Shown here: piece by piece, positions 52,856 to 63,990 of the stretch
Layout: every line of letters starts with the position of its first letter
Position numbering within the stretch: position 1 is the first letter of the stretch
DNA from: an uncultured Blautia sp.
GTDB taxonomy: Bacteria; Bacillota; Clostridia; Lachnospirales; Lachnospiraceae
NCBI GenBank assembly: GCA_934364795.1
Contig: CAKRMK010000011.1
Span: 21,349-85,348 of the forward strand
DNA: 64,000 nucleotides
Direction: 5' to 3'
The notes under the pieces: generated by a model
Told to the model about the DNA's origin: nothing
Database searches by the model: none
The model's input: only the letters and a program-made list of their open reading frames with translations
Position numbers and translations under genes: made by a program

Positions 52856-53443
52856 ATGGGAAAAATATTTTATATTATGGGAAAGAGTGCGTCAGGGAAG
52901 GACCACATTTATGCAAGGCTGGCAGCACACGAAGAACTTCAGTTAAAAAAACTGGTTCTTTATACCACACGCCCCATCCGTGCGGAGGAAGAAGACGGCA
53001 GGCAATACTACTTTGTGGACGACAGGAAATTTCAGGAGTTTTTTAGCCAGGGGAAAGTAATAGAAGCCCGTTCTTATACTACAGTTCATGGAATCTGGAC
53101 ATACTTTACAGCAGATGATGGACAGGTGGAGCCTGGTAAGGCCGATTATCTTGGAATCGGGACACTGGAATCTTATGTAAAAATGAGAGAATACTATGGC
53201 AAAGAAAATGTCTGCCCGGTTTATATTGAGGTAGAGGACGGCGAACGTCTGGAAAGAGCCCTGAAACGGGAACGAAGCCAGGAAACGCCCCGGTATGAGG
53301 AAATGTGCAGACGCTTTCTTGCAGACCAGAAGGATTTTTCAGAAGAAAATATTGAAAATGCAGGAATACAGCACAGATTTCAGAATGTGGATCTGGAGCA
53401 GTGTGTGGATGAGATTGTGAGATATATTGCATCTTTTAAGTGA
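52856..53443 (+). CDS. Guanylate kinase-like protein
   Basis: A 195-residue P-loop protein of the guanylate kinase fold: 'YTTRPIRAEEEDGRQYYFV' (about 38-56) is the GMP-binding pattern. The P-loop reads GKSASGKDH (9-17), with Asp where true guanylate kinases have Ser or Thr after GK. GMP kinase activity is therefore uncertain; it may be a regulatory or divergent nucleotide kinase. No ribosome binding site is visible and the gene follows a hairpin 9 nt upstream, so translation may depend on coupling. The 231-bp gap that follows (53444-53674) shows no gene. Confidence 0.75.
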   Translation: MGKIFYIMGKSASGKDHIYARLAAHEELQLKKLVLYTTRPIRAEEEDGRQYYFVDDRKFQEFFSQGKVIEARSYTTVHGIWTYFTADDGQVEPGKADYLGIGTLESYVKMREYYGKENVCPVYIEVEDGERLERALKRERSQETPRYEEMCRRFLADQKDFSEENIENAGIQHRFQNVDLEQCVDEIVRYIASFK

Positions 53444-53674
53444 CATATGATTTACAGAACGCCTTTGGGTTTGAGAACCTTTGAGCGTATATTTAATTAT
53501 ATGACGGAATGAATCGTGAATTTATCGTGTAGTTTCACAAAAAAGTATGGCATGATTTTGTCGTACATGATAGAATTATAACGAGAATACAGTTAGAGAA
53601 TATTGTATGAATTGCAGTTAATGAATATACTTTATCTTGTATTTGTACAAAATGATTAGGGTGAGGTGATTCCG

Positions 53675-54664
53675 ATGTTAGGGTTTAACGACATTATAGG
53701 ACATGAAGAAATAATAAGACATTTGAAAAATGCCATACAAACGGAGAAAGTGTCCCATTCATATATATTTACAGGTGACCCTGGTTCAGGAAAGAAGTTG
53801 CTGGCTGGAACATATGCCATGACATTACAGTGCGAGGAAGGTGGAACAGAGCCTTGTGGCCATTGTGATTCCTGTAAGAAGGCTATTGGTAAGAACCACC
53901 CGGATATCATTATGGTAACCCATGAGAAGCCGAATGTTATTACAATTGACGAGATCAGGGAACAGGTAATCAATGATGTAGATATTAAACCATACTGCAG
54001 TCCTTATAAGATCTATATTGTTGCAGACGCAGAGCTGATGAATCCGCAGGCGCAGAATGCCCTTCTGAAAACTATTGAGGAGCCGCCGGAATATGCGGTG
54101 ATCATGCTTCTTACAAGCAATATTGATGCACTGCTGCCTACTATTCGTTCCAGATGTGTGCGCCTGGATCTGAAGGTGGTTGATGATGGCCTTGTGAAGA
54201 AATATCTGATGGAGCATCTTCATGTGCCGGATTATCAGGCAGAGATTGACGCTTCTTATGCTCATGGCAGCATAGGCAAGGCGAAACAGGTCGCCACTTC
54301 ACAGGATTTTGCAGATATGACCCAGAATGCTCTGCGTATTCTGAAAAATGCAGATGGCATGGAAGTATACGAGCTTACCGAAGCAATCAAGGAAATATCC
54401 AATGATAAGCAGAATATCTCTGACTATCTGGATCTTTTCCAGTTCTGGTTCCGTGATGTACTGATGTTCAAAGCTACAAGGGAAGTTGATAATCTTGTTT
54501 TCAAACAGGAAATAAATTATATAAGGGAACAGGCAAGCCTGCGTTCTTACGAGAACCTGGAGAAGATTCTGGATGCACTTGAGAAGACCAAGGTACGTCT
54601 TCGTGCAAATGTAAATACAGAGCTTGCTCTTGAGCTTCTGTTCCTTACAATCAGGGAGAAATAA
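53675..54664 (+). CDS. holB: DNA polymerase III delta' subunit HolB
   Basis: A 329-residue clamp-loader subunit. It has 'GFNDIIGHEEIIRHLKNAIQ' at the start, a P-loop GDPGSGKK (non-hydrolysing, as usual for delta'), a zinc knuckle with Cys in CEEGGTEPCGHCDSC, and 'MNPQAQNALLKTIEEPPEYA' (family core, SRC at 'TIRSRCVRL'). The start is ATG 53675 with GAGGTG about 6 nt upstream; a GTG three codons earlier is in frame. It heads the holB-ricT-trmN6-rsmI run. Confidence 0.94.
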   Translation: MLGFNDIIGHEEIIRHLKNAIQTEKVSHSYIFTGDPGSGKKLLAGTYAMTLQCEEGGTEPCGHCDSCKKAIGKNHPDIIMVTHEKPNVITIDEIREQVINDVDIKPYCSPYKIYIVADAELMNPQAQNALLKTIEEPPEYAVIMLLTSNIDALLPTIRSRCVRLDLKVVDDGLVKKYLMEHLHVPDYQAEIDASYAHGSIGKAKQVATSQDFADMTQNALRILKNADGMEVYELTEAIKEISNDKQNISDYLDLFQFWFRDVLMFKATREVDNLVFKQEINYIREQASLRSYENLEKILDALEKTKVRLRANVNTELALELLFLTIREK

Positions 54665-54665
54665 A

Positions 54666-55565
54666 ATGGCAAAAGTAGTTGGTGTAAGATTTCGGAATGT
54701 TGGAAAAATATATTATTTTAACCCGAAAACTTACAAAATAAAACCGGGTGATCATGTAATTGTAGAGACTGCCCGGGGCGTGGAATATGGAAAAGTTGTA
54801 CTGGCTCCGAAGGAAGTGGCAGAAGATGAAGTTGTACACCCTCTGAAAGAGGTAATTCGTGTTGCCACGAAAGAAGATGATGAAAGAGAACAGTATAACA
54901 GAGAAAGAGAGAAGGATGCATTTAAGATCTGTCAGAAAAAGATCCGTGAGCACGGACTTGAGATGAAGCTGATTGATGCAGAGTATACCTTTGACAATAA
55001 TAAAGTGCTGTTTTACTTTACTGCAGATGGAAGAATCGATTTCCGACAGCTGGTAAAGGATCTGGCTGCTATTTTCAAGACCAGGATTGAGCTTCGCCAG
55101 ATTGGAGTACGTGATGAGACGAAGATTCTTGGTGGAATTGGAATCTGCGGCAGATGTCTTTGCTGTCACACCTATCTTTCCGAGTTTGCTCCTGTTTCCA
55201 TCCGAATGGCTAAGGAACAGAATCTTTCTCTGAATCAGACTAAGATTTCCGGTGTATGCGGAAGACTGATGTGCTGTCTGAAAAATGAGCAGGAGACATA
55301 CGAAGAGCTGAACCGCAGACTTCCTGGAATCGGAGATACTGTTACCACTCCCGATGGAATCCAGGGAACTGTACAGAGTGTGAATGTTCTCCGCCAGCTT
55401 GTGAAGGTAGTGGTTGAGATTGGTGATGAGAAGGAGATTCAGGAGTTCCCGGTAGCGGATCTGAAATTCCGTTCACGCAAAAAGAAGGTTAAGGTTTCCG
55501 AGCAGGAATTAAAAGAACTGCAGGATCTGGAAGATAAAAAGGGAGATTCCAAGTTAAATGATTAA
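54666..55565 (+). CDS. ricT: PSP1-domain protein RicT (YaaT)
   Basis: A 299-residue protein of the PSP1 family. The start 'MAKVVGVRFRNVGKIYYF' lies one base after holB. It carries the cysteine motifs CGRCLCC and 'SGVCGRLMCCLKNE', ligands for iron-sulphur centres in the Bacillus RicAFT (Y-complex), which promotes RNase Y-dependent RNA maturation. The other two Ric proteins are not in this window. The C-terminus has a Lys/Glu-rich extension. Confidence 0.93.
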   Translation: MAKVVGVRFRNVGKIYYFNPKTYKIKPGDHVIVETARGVEYGKVVLAPKEVAEDEVVHPLKEVIRVATKEDDEREQYNREREKDAFKICQKKIREHGLEMKLIDAEYTFDNNKVLFYFTADGRIDFRQLVKDLAAIFKTRIELRQIGVRDETKILGGIGICGRCLCCHTYLSEFAPVSIRMAKEQNLSLNQTKISGVCGRLMCCLKNEQETYEELNRRLPGIGDTVTTPDGIQGTVQSVNVLRQLVKVVVEIGDEKEIQEFPVADLKFRSRKKKVKVSEQELKELQDLEDKKGDSKLND

Positions 55566-56298
55566 TGATCTTGTGAAGGAGAATGAACGGGTGGATGACC
55601 TGCAGAACGGGTATTATATCATCCAGGATCCGGAGAAATTCTGCTTTGGTATGGACGCTGTTTTACTGTCAGGCTTTTCCCGGGTAAAAAAGGGCGAGAG
55701 GGTTCTTGATATGGGAACCGGAACCGGTATCATTCCGGTTCTTCTCGCTTCCAAAACTTTGGGAGAACATTTTACAGGTCTTGAGATTCAGGAAGAATGC
55801 GCTAAGATGGCCGCACGAAGTGTGAAGTATAACAACCTGGAGGACAGAGTCAGTATCAGACAAGGTGATATTAAGGAGGCTGTCCGTATTTTCGGAGCAG
55901 CTTCTTTTCATGTTGTCACATGCAATCCTCCGTATATGATCGGACAGCACGGGCTGACCAATCCACACATGCCAAAGGCAATTGCCCGTCATGAAATTCT
56001 CTGTACTCTGGAGGATGTAGTGAGCCAGGCATCAAAACTTCTTGGGGACAGAGGACGTTTTTATATGGTGCACAGACCGTTCAGGCTGACAGAAATTATG
56101 AATGTTCTGACGAAATACAAGCTGGAGCCCAAAAGAATGCAGCTTGTTTACCCATACATAGACAGAGAGCCCAATATGGTACTGATCGAGGCACTAAAAG
56201 GCGGAAATTCCCGCATTACGGTGGAAAGACCGCTTATCGTCTATGAAAAGCCAGGAGTTTATACGAAAGAAATTTTGGAAATGTATGATATGGTGTAA
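55558..56298 (+). CDS. trmN6: tRNA1(Val) (adenine-37-N6)-methyltransferase (TrmN6/YabB type)
   Basis: A 246-residue methyltransferase: 'LQNGYYIIQDPEKFCFGMDA' near the start, SAM loop DMGTGTGIIPVLLA (about 53-66) and the catalytic NPPYM motif (about 122-126) used for N6-adenine methylation. The ATG overlaps the ricT stop by 8 nt. Family enzymes modify A37 of valine tRNA. Same place as yabB in Bacillus. Confidence 0.9.
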   Translation: MINDLVKENERVDDLQNGYYIIQDPEKFCFGMDAVLLSGFSRVKKGERVLDMGTGTGIIPVLLASKTLGEHFTGLEIQEECAKMAARSVKYNNLEDRVSIRQGDIKEAVRIFGAASFHVVTCNPPYMIGQHGLTNPHMPKAIARHEILCTLEDVVSQASKLLGDRGRFYMVHRPFRLTEIMNVLTKYKLEPKRMQLVYPYIDREPNMVLIEALKGGNSRITVERPLIVYEKPGVYTKEILEMYDMV

Positions 56299-56343
56299 GA
56301 GAAAATACCACAGCATATCTGAAAAAAGAAGGGAGAAAGCCAC

Positions 56344-57189
56344 ATGAGCGGTAAATTATATTTATGCGCTACCCCCATTGGAAATCTGGAGGATATTACA
56401 CTTCGTGTCCTTCGGACATTAAAAGAAGTGGATCTGATCGCAGCAGAAGATACCAGAAACAGTATTAAGCTTTTAAACCATTTTGACATAAAAACCCCTA
56501 TGACCAGCTATCATGAGTACAATAAAATTGATAAAGCATATACCCTTATTGAAAAAATGCAGTCAGGTCTGAATGTTGCTTTGATCACAGATGCAGGAAC
56601 TCCTGGAATTTCAGATCCGGGAGAAGAACTTGCTGCCATGTGCTACGAAGCGGGAATAGAAGTAACGTCCCTTCCAGGACCTGCTGCCTGTATTACGGCA
56701 CTTACTTTATCAGGACTTCCCACCCGCAGATTCGCTTTTGAAGCATTTTTACCGTCAGATAAAAAAGAGAGAAAAGCGGTTCTGGAGGAGCTGAAAAACG
56801 AAACCAGAACGATTATTTTATACGAGGCACCTCATCATCTTGTGGGAACTTTAGAAGAGTTAAAAGAAGCTTTAGGGGATCGACAGGTAACTCTTTGCAG
56901 AGAGCTTACCAAGAAACATGAAACTGCTTTTCATAACACGCTTCAGGGGCTGCTTGATTACTACCGTGAGCAGAAACCCCTTGGGGAATGCGTTCTTGTG
57001 ATCCGTGGAAAAAGCAGGGAAGAACTGCAGCAGGAATCACAGGCAAGCTGGGAAGAGATTTCGATTGAGGAACATATGGCAATTTATGAGAACCAGGGAA
57101 TGCCTCGTAAGGAGGCTATGAAACAGGTTGCGAAAGACCGAGGAGTTACAAAAAGAGATATTTACCAGGCTTTGCTGGACTTGAAATAG
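56344..57189 (+). CDS. rsmI: 16S rRNA (cytidine-1402-2'-O)-methyltransferase RsmI
   Basis: A 281-residue SAM enzyme that 2'-O-methylates C1402 in the decoding centre. It starts 'MSGKLYLCATPIGNLEDITL' and has 'IAAEDTRNSIKLLNHF' and LITDAGTPGISDPG, all family marks, plus the C-terminal 'PRKEAMKQVAKDRGVTKRDI' helix. GGGAG is 9 nt upstream. A strong terminator closes the operon. Confidence 0.96.
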   Translation: MSGKLYLCATPIGNLEDITLRVLRTLKEVDLIAAEDTRNSIKLLNHFDIKTPMTSYHEYNKIDKAYTLIEKMQSGLNVALITDAGTPGISDPGEELAAMCYEAGIEVTSLPGPAACITALTLSGLPTRRFAFEAFLPSDKKERKAVLEELKNETRTIILYEAPHHLVGTLEELKEALGDRQVTLCRELTKKHETAFHNTLQGLLDYYREQKPLGECVLVIRGKSREELQQESQASWEEISIEEHMAIYENQGMPRKEAMKQVAKDRGVTKRDIYQALLDLK

Positions 57190-57210
57190 AGAAACGCTGT
57201 TTAAGGATGT

Positions 57211-57259
57211 AAAAGGCGTATTTTTGACGGATATTCGTTGAAAATACGCCCTTTTTTTT
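57211..57259 (+). terminator. Terminator after rsmI
   Basis: GGCGTATTTT / AAAATACGCC with a 16-nt loop followed by C and eight T residues. Confidence 0.93.
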
Positions 57260-57301
57260 ACATCCGGAAATGGCTTTTTTATAGCAAAAACAGGGATTTT
57301 G

Positions 57302-57310
57302 TGCTATAAT
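57302..57310 (+). promoter_or_regulatory. Extended -10 promoter of gyrB-gyrA
   Basis: TGCTATAAT with perfect -10 TATAAT at 57305-57310; the -35 (TAGCAA, 57282-57287) is weak. It gives a leader of about 135 nt before gyrB. Confidence 0.75.
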
Positions 57311-57383
57311 AAATTTGTATTATTATGCTCAAAAACAGGAACCAAATCCAATAAGTGATTTAAGTTGGAAATTCCTGTGCATT

Positions 57384-57429
57384 ATCATGATATCAGGGAA
57401 AAATAATCTTTATTTCCTGACATCTTATC
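57384..57429. repeat. Dispersed palindromic repeat, family A short copy
   Basis: ATGATATCAGGG and CCTGACATCTTAT form imperfect inverted arms around an A/T stem in the gyrB leader. It could fold in the mRNA. Confidence 0.45.
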
Positions 57430-57434
57430 AATAG

Positions 57435-59375
<1,941 letters not shown>

Positions 59376-59390
59376 GAGAGATAAAACAAT

Positions 59391-61970
59391 ATGGATGACA
59401 AGATTTTTGACCAGGTCCATGAGGTGGATCTGGAAAAAACCATGAAAGAATCTTACATCGAATATGCGATGAGCGTTATTGCTTCAAGAGCACTTCCAGA
59501 TGTAAGAGATGGTTTGAAGCCTGTACAGCGAAGAGTGCTGTACTCTATGATCGAATTGAACAACGGTCCGGATAAGCCACATCGTAAATGTGCCCGTATC
59601 GTTGGTGATACCATGGGTAAATATCATCCTCATGGTGACAGCTCTATTTACGGAGCTCTTGTAAATATGGCACAGGACTGGTCATTCCGTTACCCGCTGG
59701 TTGACGGTCATGGAAATTTTGGTTCTGTGGACGGTGACGGCGCGGCAGCTATGCGATACACAGAGGCCCGTCTTAGCAAAATTTCCATGGAAATGCTTGC
59801 TGATATCAACAAAGATACCGTCGATTTTCAGCCGAACTTTGATGAAACAGAGAGAGAGCCGAAGGTTCTTCCTTCCCGTTTCCCCAACCTTCTGGTAAAT
59901 GGAACTACCGGTATTGCGGTTGGTATGGCAACCAATATTCCACCTCACAATCTTCGTGAGGTTATTAATGCTGTTGTAAAAATTATTGATAATACCATTG
60001 AGGAAGACAGAGAAACCTCTATGGAGGAGCTTCTTGATATTGTAAAGGGTCCGGATTTCCCTACCGGTGCTACCATTCTTGGAAGAAGAGGAATTGAGGA
60101 AGCATACCGTACCGGCCGTGGAAAGATCCGTGTCCGCGCAGTATCCAATATCGAGACCTTACCAAACGGCAAGTCACGCATTATTGTTACAGAGCTTCCG
60201 TATCTGGTAAATAAGGCTCGTCTGATTGAGAAGATCGCAGAGCTTGTCCGTGATAAGAAAATCGACGGAATTACAGACCTGAATGACCATTCAAGCCGTG
60301 AGGGTATGCGTATTTGTATTGACCTTCGTAAAGATGCCAATGCAAATGTTGTTCTGAATCAGCTGTACAAGCATACACAGCTGCAGGATACTTTTGGCGT
60401 AATTATGCTTTGCGTGGTTCCACAGGGTGACAGTCTGGTACCCAAGGTCCTGAATCTGAAAGAGCTTCTGGAACATTATCTGGCACATCAGGAAGATGTT
60501 GTTACCAGAAGAACCAGATATGACCTGAATAAAGCACAGGAGCGTGCCCATATTCTGGAAGGTCTGTTAAAAGCACTGGATAACATTGATGAGGTTATCA
60601 GGATTATTCGTGCTGCACGTAATGTTCAGATTGCCAAGCAGGAATTGATGGACCGTTTTGAGCTGACAGATGTACAGGCACAGGCAATCGTTGATATGCG
60701 TCTGCGTGCTCTGACAGGTTTGGAAAGAGAGAAGCTGGAAGCAGAATATGCAGAATTAGAGGAAAAAATCCGTAAATTCCTTGCAATTCTTGCAGACAGA
60801 AATCTCCTTCTTCGCGTTGTAAGAGAGGAAATCCTTGCAATCGCAGATAAATATGGCGATGACAGAAAAACAGCAATTGGATATGATGTATATGATCTTT
60901 CTACAGAAGATTTAATTCCAAGAGAAAATACAGTTATTACCATGACGAAACTTGGTTACATCAAGAGAATGACTGTAGATAATTTCCGCAGCCAGAATCG
61001 TGGTGGCCGTGGAATCAAGGGAATGCAGACCATTGATGACGATTACATCGAAGAACTTCTCATGACCACTACACATCATTATCTGATGTTCTTTACCAAT
61101 ACAGGCCGTGTATACCGTCTGAAAGCGTATGAAATTCCAGAAGCAGGAAGAACTGCCCGCGGTACTGCAATTGTAAATCTGTTGCAGCTTATGCCCGGTG
61201 AGCGAATCACTGCTGTAATTCCTATGCGTAAATTTGAAGCTGGAAAATATCTGGTTATGGCTACAAAGAATGGTCTTGTGAAGAAAACTCCAATGGAAGA
61301 ATATGCAAATGTCCGCAAGACTGGTCTTGTTGCAATTACTCTTCGCGATGACGATGAGCTGATCGAGGTTAAAGCTACAGACAACAATAAAGACATTATG
61401 CTGGTAACCAAGGATGGCATGTGTATACGCTTTAAGGAAACAGATGTAAGAAGTACCGGAAGAAGCTCTATGGGTGTTCGGGGAATGAATCTGGATCCAG
61501 GTGATGAAGTTGTGGCAATGCAGCTGAATTCACAGGGCGATTATTTACTTGTGGTATCCGAGAATGGTATGGGTAAACGTACTTCCATGAACGAATTTAC
61601 CTGCCAGAATCGTGGCGGCAAGGGCGTTAAGTGTTATAAGATCACAGAGAAAACCGGAAACGTCATTGGTGCAAAAGCGGTTAATGAAGAAAATGAGATT
61701 ATGATGATTACCACAGAGGGAATCATTATTCGTATTTCCTGTGCTGGAATTTCCATTCTTGGAAGAATCACTTCAGGTGTAAAACTGATCAATCTGGATA
61801 CTGGTGTTACAGTAGCAAGTCTGGCAAAAGTACGCGAAAAAGTGGATGAAAATGTTCAGACTGAGACTGACAGCAGTGAAGCTGAAGAAGACCTGGAAAT
61901 CATGGAAGATGAGACAGAGTATACACAGGATGAAACTGATTCACAGGAGAACGATGATTCAGAAGAATAA
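59391..61970 (+). CDS. gyrA: DNA gyrase subunit A
   Basis: An 859-residue breakage-reunion subunit. The catalytic Tyr123 is in [11 protein letters not shown]. In the quinolone-determining region (HGDSSIYG, 81-88) Ser84 is kept but position 88, Asp or Glu in most bacteria, is Gly. The C-terminal DNA-wrapping domain has the GyrA box QNRGGRG and a second match QNRGGKG, and the protein ends in an acidic tail of about 40 residues. AGGAGAG precedes the start. It follows gyrB by 15 nt. Confidence 0.98.
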   Translation: MDDKIFDQVHEVDLEKTMKESYIEYAMSVIASRALPDVRDGLKPVQRRVLYSMIELNNGPDKPHRKCARIVGDTMGKYHPHGDSSIYGALVNMAQDWSFRYPLVDGHGNFGSVDGDGAAAMRYTEARLSKISMEMLADINKDTVDFQPNFDETEREPKVLPSRFPNLLVNGTTGIAVGMATNIPPHNLREVINAVVKIIDNTIEEDRETSMEELLDIVKGPDFPTGATILGRRGIEEAYRTGRGKIRVRAVSNIETLPNGKSRIIVTELPYLVNKARLIEKIAELVRDKKIDGITDLNDHSSREGMRICIDLRKDANANVVLNQLYKHTQLQDTFGVIMLCVVPQGDSLVPKVLNLKELLEHYLAHQEDVVTRRTRYDLNKAQERAHILEGLLKALDNIDEVIRIIRAARNVQIAKQELMDRFELTDVQAQAIVDMRLRALTGLEREKLEAEYAELEEKIRKFLAILADRNLLLRVVREEILAIADKYGDDRKTAIGYDVYDLSTEDLIPRENTVITMTKLGYIKRMTVDNFRSQNRGGRGIKGMQTIDDDYIEELLMTTTHHYLMFFTNTGRVYRLKAYEIPEAGRTARGTAIVNLLQLMPGERITAVIPMRKFEAGKYLVMATKNGLVKKTPMEEYANVRKTGLVAITLRDDDELIEVKATDNNKDIMLVTKDGMCIRFKETDVRSTGRSSMGVRGMNLDPGDEVVAMQLNSQGDYLLVVSENGMGKRTSMNEFTCQNRGGKGVKCYKITEKTGNVIGAKAVNEENEIMMITTEGIIIRISCAGISILGRITSGVKLINLDTGVTVASLAKVREKVDENVQTETDSSEAEEDLEIMEDETEYTQDETDSQENDDSEE

Positions 61971-61988
61971 AAAGGAATCCGTGAAATT

Positions 61989-62546
61989 ATGAAAAAGAAA
62001 ACAAAACTAATACTTCTGGGCATTGTCATGGTGTTTGCCATGGCTTTGTCTGGATGCGGTGTGAATCAGAAGACCCCTGAGAAGGTTGTTGAATCACTGA
62101 TAAAAGAATATGTGAATGGCAATGAGAAAAAAGTAAAAAAGTGCTATACACAGGACAAAGACGCCAATGAGCTTCTACAAAGCGAGATTGATGCGACTGT
62201 TAAATATTTTGCCGCACACAATCCCACCAAGCTGAAAGTAGAAAAATGTGACACTCTTTCAGAAAACGAAAACTATACATATGTATATATTCTTTATAAC
62301 CTGGTACTGGAAAATGAGCAGGAATATCCCTGTGTGGGAACTTATATGGTGAAAAAAGACGGGAAAAAATATTATGTAATGTCTCCCTCTGAAATCACAG
62401 ATGACCTGCGTGATCAGGCAGCAACAGATTATGCCAAGTTTATGACTACGGATACCTACAAAAGTTATACCAAGGCATATAACATATTTATAAAAAAGAA
62501 TCCAGGATATGAAGAAAAAATTGCAAATAAGTTGAACGCAGAGTAA
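61989..62546 (+). CDS. Small lipoprotein of unknown function (DUF4878-like)
   Basis: A 185-residue protein with a Lys-rich start, hydrophobic core and lipobox LSGC (Cys22), so it is lipid-anchored outside. The mature part starts with 'TPEKVVESLIKEYVNGNEKK', a pattern seen in DUF4878/NTF2-like lipoproteins, and has an alternating beta/helix makeup. It is 18 nt after gyrA with AAGGAA as ribosome binding site, so read-through from gyrA is possible. No function can be assigned. Confidence 0.75.
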   Translation: MKKKTKLILLGIVMVFAMALSGCGVNQKTPEKVVESLIKEYVNGNEKKVKKCYTQDKDANELLQSEIDATVKYFAAHNPTKLKVEKCDTLSENENYTYVYILYNLVLENEQEYPCVGTYMVKKDGKKYYVMSPSEITDDLRDQAATDYAKFMTTDTYKSYTKAYNIFIKKNPGYEEKIANKLNAE

Positions 62547-62553
62547 AAGGAAC

Positions 62554-62628
62554 GTTATTGCTCACTGGTAACATTGTAACATTACTGTGCATCGCGTGGC
62601 TGTTACTGTGCATGTAGTGAGCAGTAAT
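62554..62628. repeat. Dispersed palindromic repeat, family B copy 3
   Basis: Left end GTTATTGCTCACT (62554-62566) and right end AGTGAGCAGTAAT (62616-62628) are inverted; centre GTGCATCGC matches copy 2 at 33915. Confidence 0.65.
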
Positions 62629-62631
62629 AAA

Positions 62632-62669
62632 GGGCTGCTGCAGGATAATTGAATCTTGCGGCAGCTTTT
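62632..62669 (+). terminator. Terminator after the lipoprotein gene
   Basis: GGGCTGCTGCAGGAT pairs imperfectly with ATCTTGCGGCAGC and is followed by TTTTT. Confidence 0.75.
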
Positions 62670-62735
62670 TGTAATTTACGCAAAATCTGAATTATAAAAT
62701 AAATTTTGTATTATCAGGTAAAGGAGATAATGATA

Positions 62736-63455
62736 ATGAAGCGAATTATAGTAATGGTTTTGAAAAATATCCTGTTTGTGCCATACTACTGGATTATGCT
62801 AAACTGGTATGCTGCACATGTGGATAAATACACAGAAGAACAGCGGTATGCAATGCTGAAAAAAATTGATCACGCCGCAAACAGAGGAGGAAATCTGCAC
62901 ATAGATGCACATGGGGTAGAAAATATACCATCGGAAAATGGCTTTATGTTTTATCCGAATCATCAGGGATTGTATGATGTTCTGGCAATTATGGAGGTGT
63001 GCCCGGTACCATTTTCAGTAGTTGCAAAAAAAGAAGTTGGAAATGTACCTTTTTTGAAACAGGTATTTGCATGTATGAAAGCCTTTCTCATTGACAGAGA
63101 AGATATTAAACAATCCATGCAGGTAATTATTAACGTGACAAAAGAAGTAAAGGCTGGAAGAAATTATCTTATTTTTGCAGAAGGAACCAGAAGCAAAAAC
63201 GGAAATCATCCGCAGGAGTTCAAAGGCGGAAGTTTCAAAGCAGCAATGAAAGCTAAATGTCCGATCGTGCCGGTTGCGCTTATTGATTCATATAAGGCAT
63301 TTGATACAGGTTCCGCAAAAATGCTGGATGTACAGGTACATTTCCTGAAACCTATGGAATATGAAGAGTATAAAGACATGAAATCTACGGAAATTGCCGC
63401 AGAAGTGAAACGCAGAATTGAAGAGACAATACAGAAAAATGAAAAAATAAAATAA
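62736..63455 (+). CDS. 1-acylglycerol-3-phosphate acyltransferase (PlsC family)
   Basis: A 239-residue membrane-associated acyltransferase. The catalytic H-x4-D box is NHQGLYD, and the substrate-binding block is FAEGTRSKNG with 'GGSFKAAMKAKCPIVPVAL' after it. An N-terminal hydrophobic helix (about 4-22) anchors it. It probably adds the second acyl chain to lysophosphatidic acid in phospholipid synthesis. The start is ATG 62736 with AAAGGAG 9 nt upstream; another ATG two codons earlier is too close to that site. Confidence 0.88.
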   Translation: MKRIIVMVLKNILFVPYYWIMLNWYAAHVDKYTEEQRYAMLKKIDHAANRGGNLHIDAHGVENIPSENGFMFYPNHQGLYDVLAIMEVCPVPFSVVAKKEVGNVPFLKQVFACMKAFLIDREDIKQSMQVIINVTKEVKAGRNYLIFAEGTRSKNGNHPQEFKGGSFKAAMKAKCPIVPVALIDSYKAFDTGSAKMLDVQVHFLKPMEYEEYKDMKSTEIAAEVKRRIEETIQKNEKIK

Positions 63456-63470
63456 AATTTAAAAAAAGCG

Positions 63471-63499
63471 TTGACAAGCGGTATTATTTTAAGTATAAT
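63471..63499 (+). promoter_or_regulatory. Consensus promoter of tRNA-Ser
   Basis: TTGACA (63471-63476), 17-bp spacer, TATAAT (63494-63499): a perfect vegetative promoter. Confidence 0.9.
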
Positions 63500-63561
63500 A
63501 ACTCATGCGTTGTGAAAACACGCACTCCACAATTTAACATTGGTTAAGTAGTTCGGAGACT

Positions 63562-63649
63562 GGAGAAGTACTCAAGAGGCCGAAGAGGTGCCCCTGCTAA
63601 GGGTATAGGTCGTTAACGCGGCGCGAGGGTTCAAATCCCTCCTTCTCCG
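63562..63649 (+). tRNA. tRNA-Ser (anticodon GCT)
   Basis: An 88-nt class II tRNA. Acceptor arms GGAGAAG (63562-63568) and CTTCTCC (63642-63648) pair fully; G63649 is the discriminator. The anticodon loop reads CCTGCTAAGG with GCT, the variable arm is long as in serine tRNAs, and GGTTCAAATCC is the T loop. CCA is not encoded. Confidence 0.95.
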
Positions 63650-63698
63650 TTTTAATTTTTTGAGTTTTAGAAAAAACTAAAAAAATTAAAAAAACTTG

Positions 63699-63727
63699 TT
63701 GACAATCGCTTGAAACTATGATAAAGT
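63699..63727 (+). promoter_or_regulatory. rRNA operon promoter P1
   Basis: TTGACA (63699-63704), 17-bp spacer, TAAAGT (63722-63727) with an extended TGA before it; A/T-rich upstream tract fits an UP element. Confidence 0.8.
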
Positions 63728-63791
63728 AGTCAAGTCGCCAACAAAGACGAAACATCTTCTTAAAAAGTTTTGAAAAACTTGAAAAAAGTTC

Positions 63792-63820
63792 TTGACAAAC
63801 AAAAAGAAATGATGTAAAAT
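63792..63820 (+). promoter_or_regulatory. rRNA operon promoter P2
   Basis: TTGACA (63792-63797), 17-bp spacer, TAAAAT (63815-63820), 93 bp after P1. The leader that follows has a GCTGTCA/TGACAGC stem (63827-63848) right after the start region. Tandem consensus promoters are typical of Firmicute rrn operons. Confidence 0.85.
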
Positions 63821-63990
63821 AAACAAGCTGTCACAGAAAACTGACAGCGAAACAACCTTGATAACTAAACAGTGAAACACATACGATTCTCGAAAATTTC
63901 TTTTACAATTCATTTTCGAATGAAAACTTTTAAAAACAGTAATGACGAGAGATAACTAAGCTAGTTGGTTGTCTTGAGTGCATCAAACAC

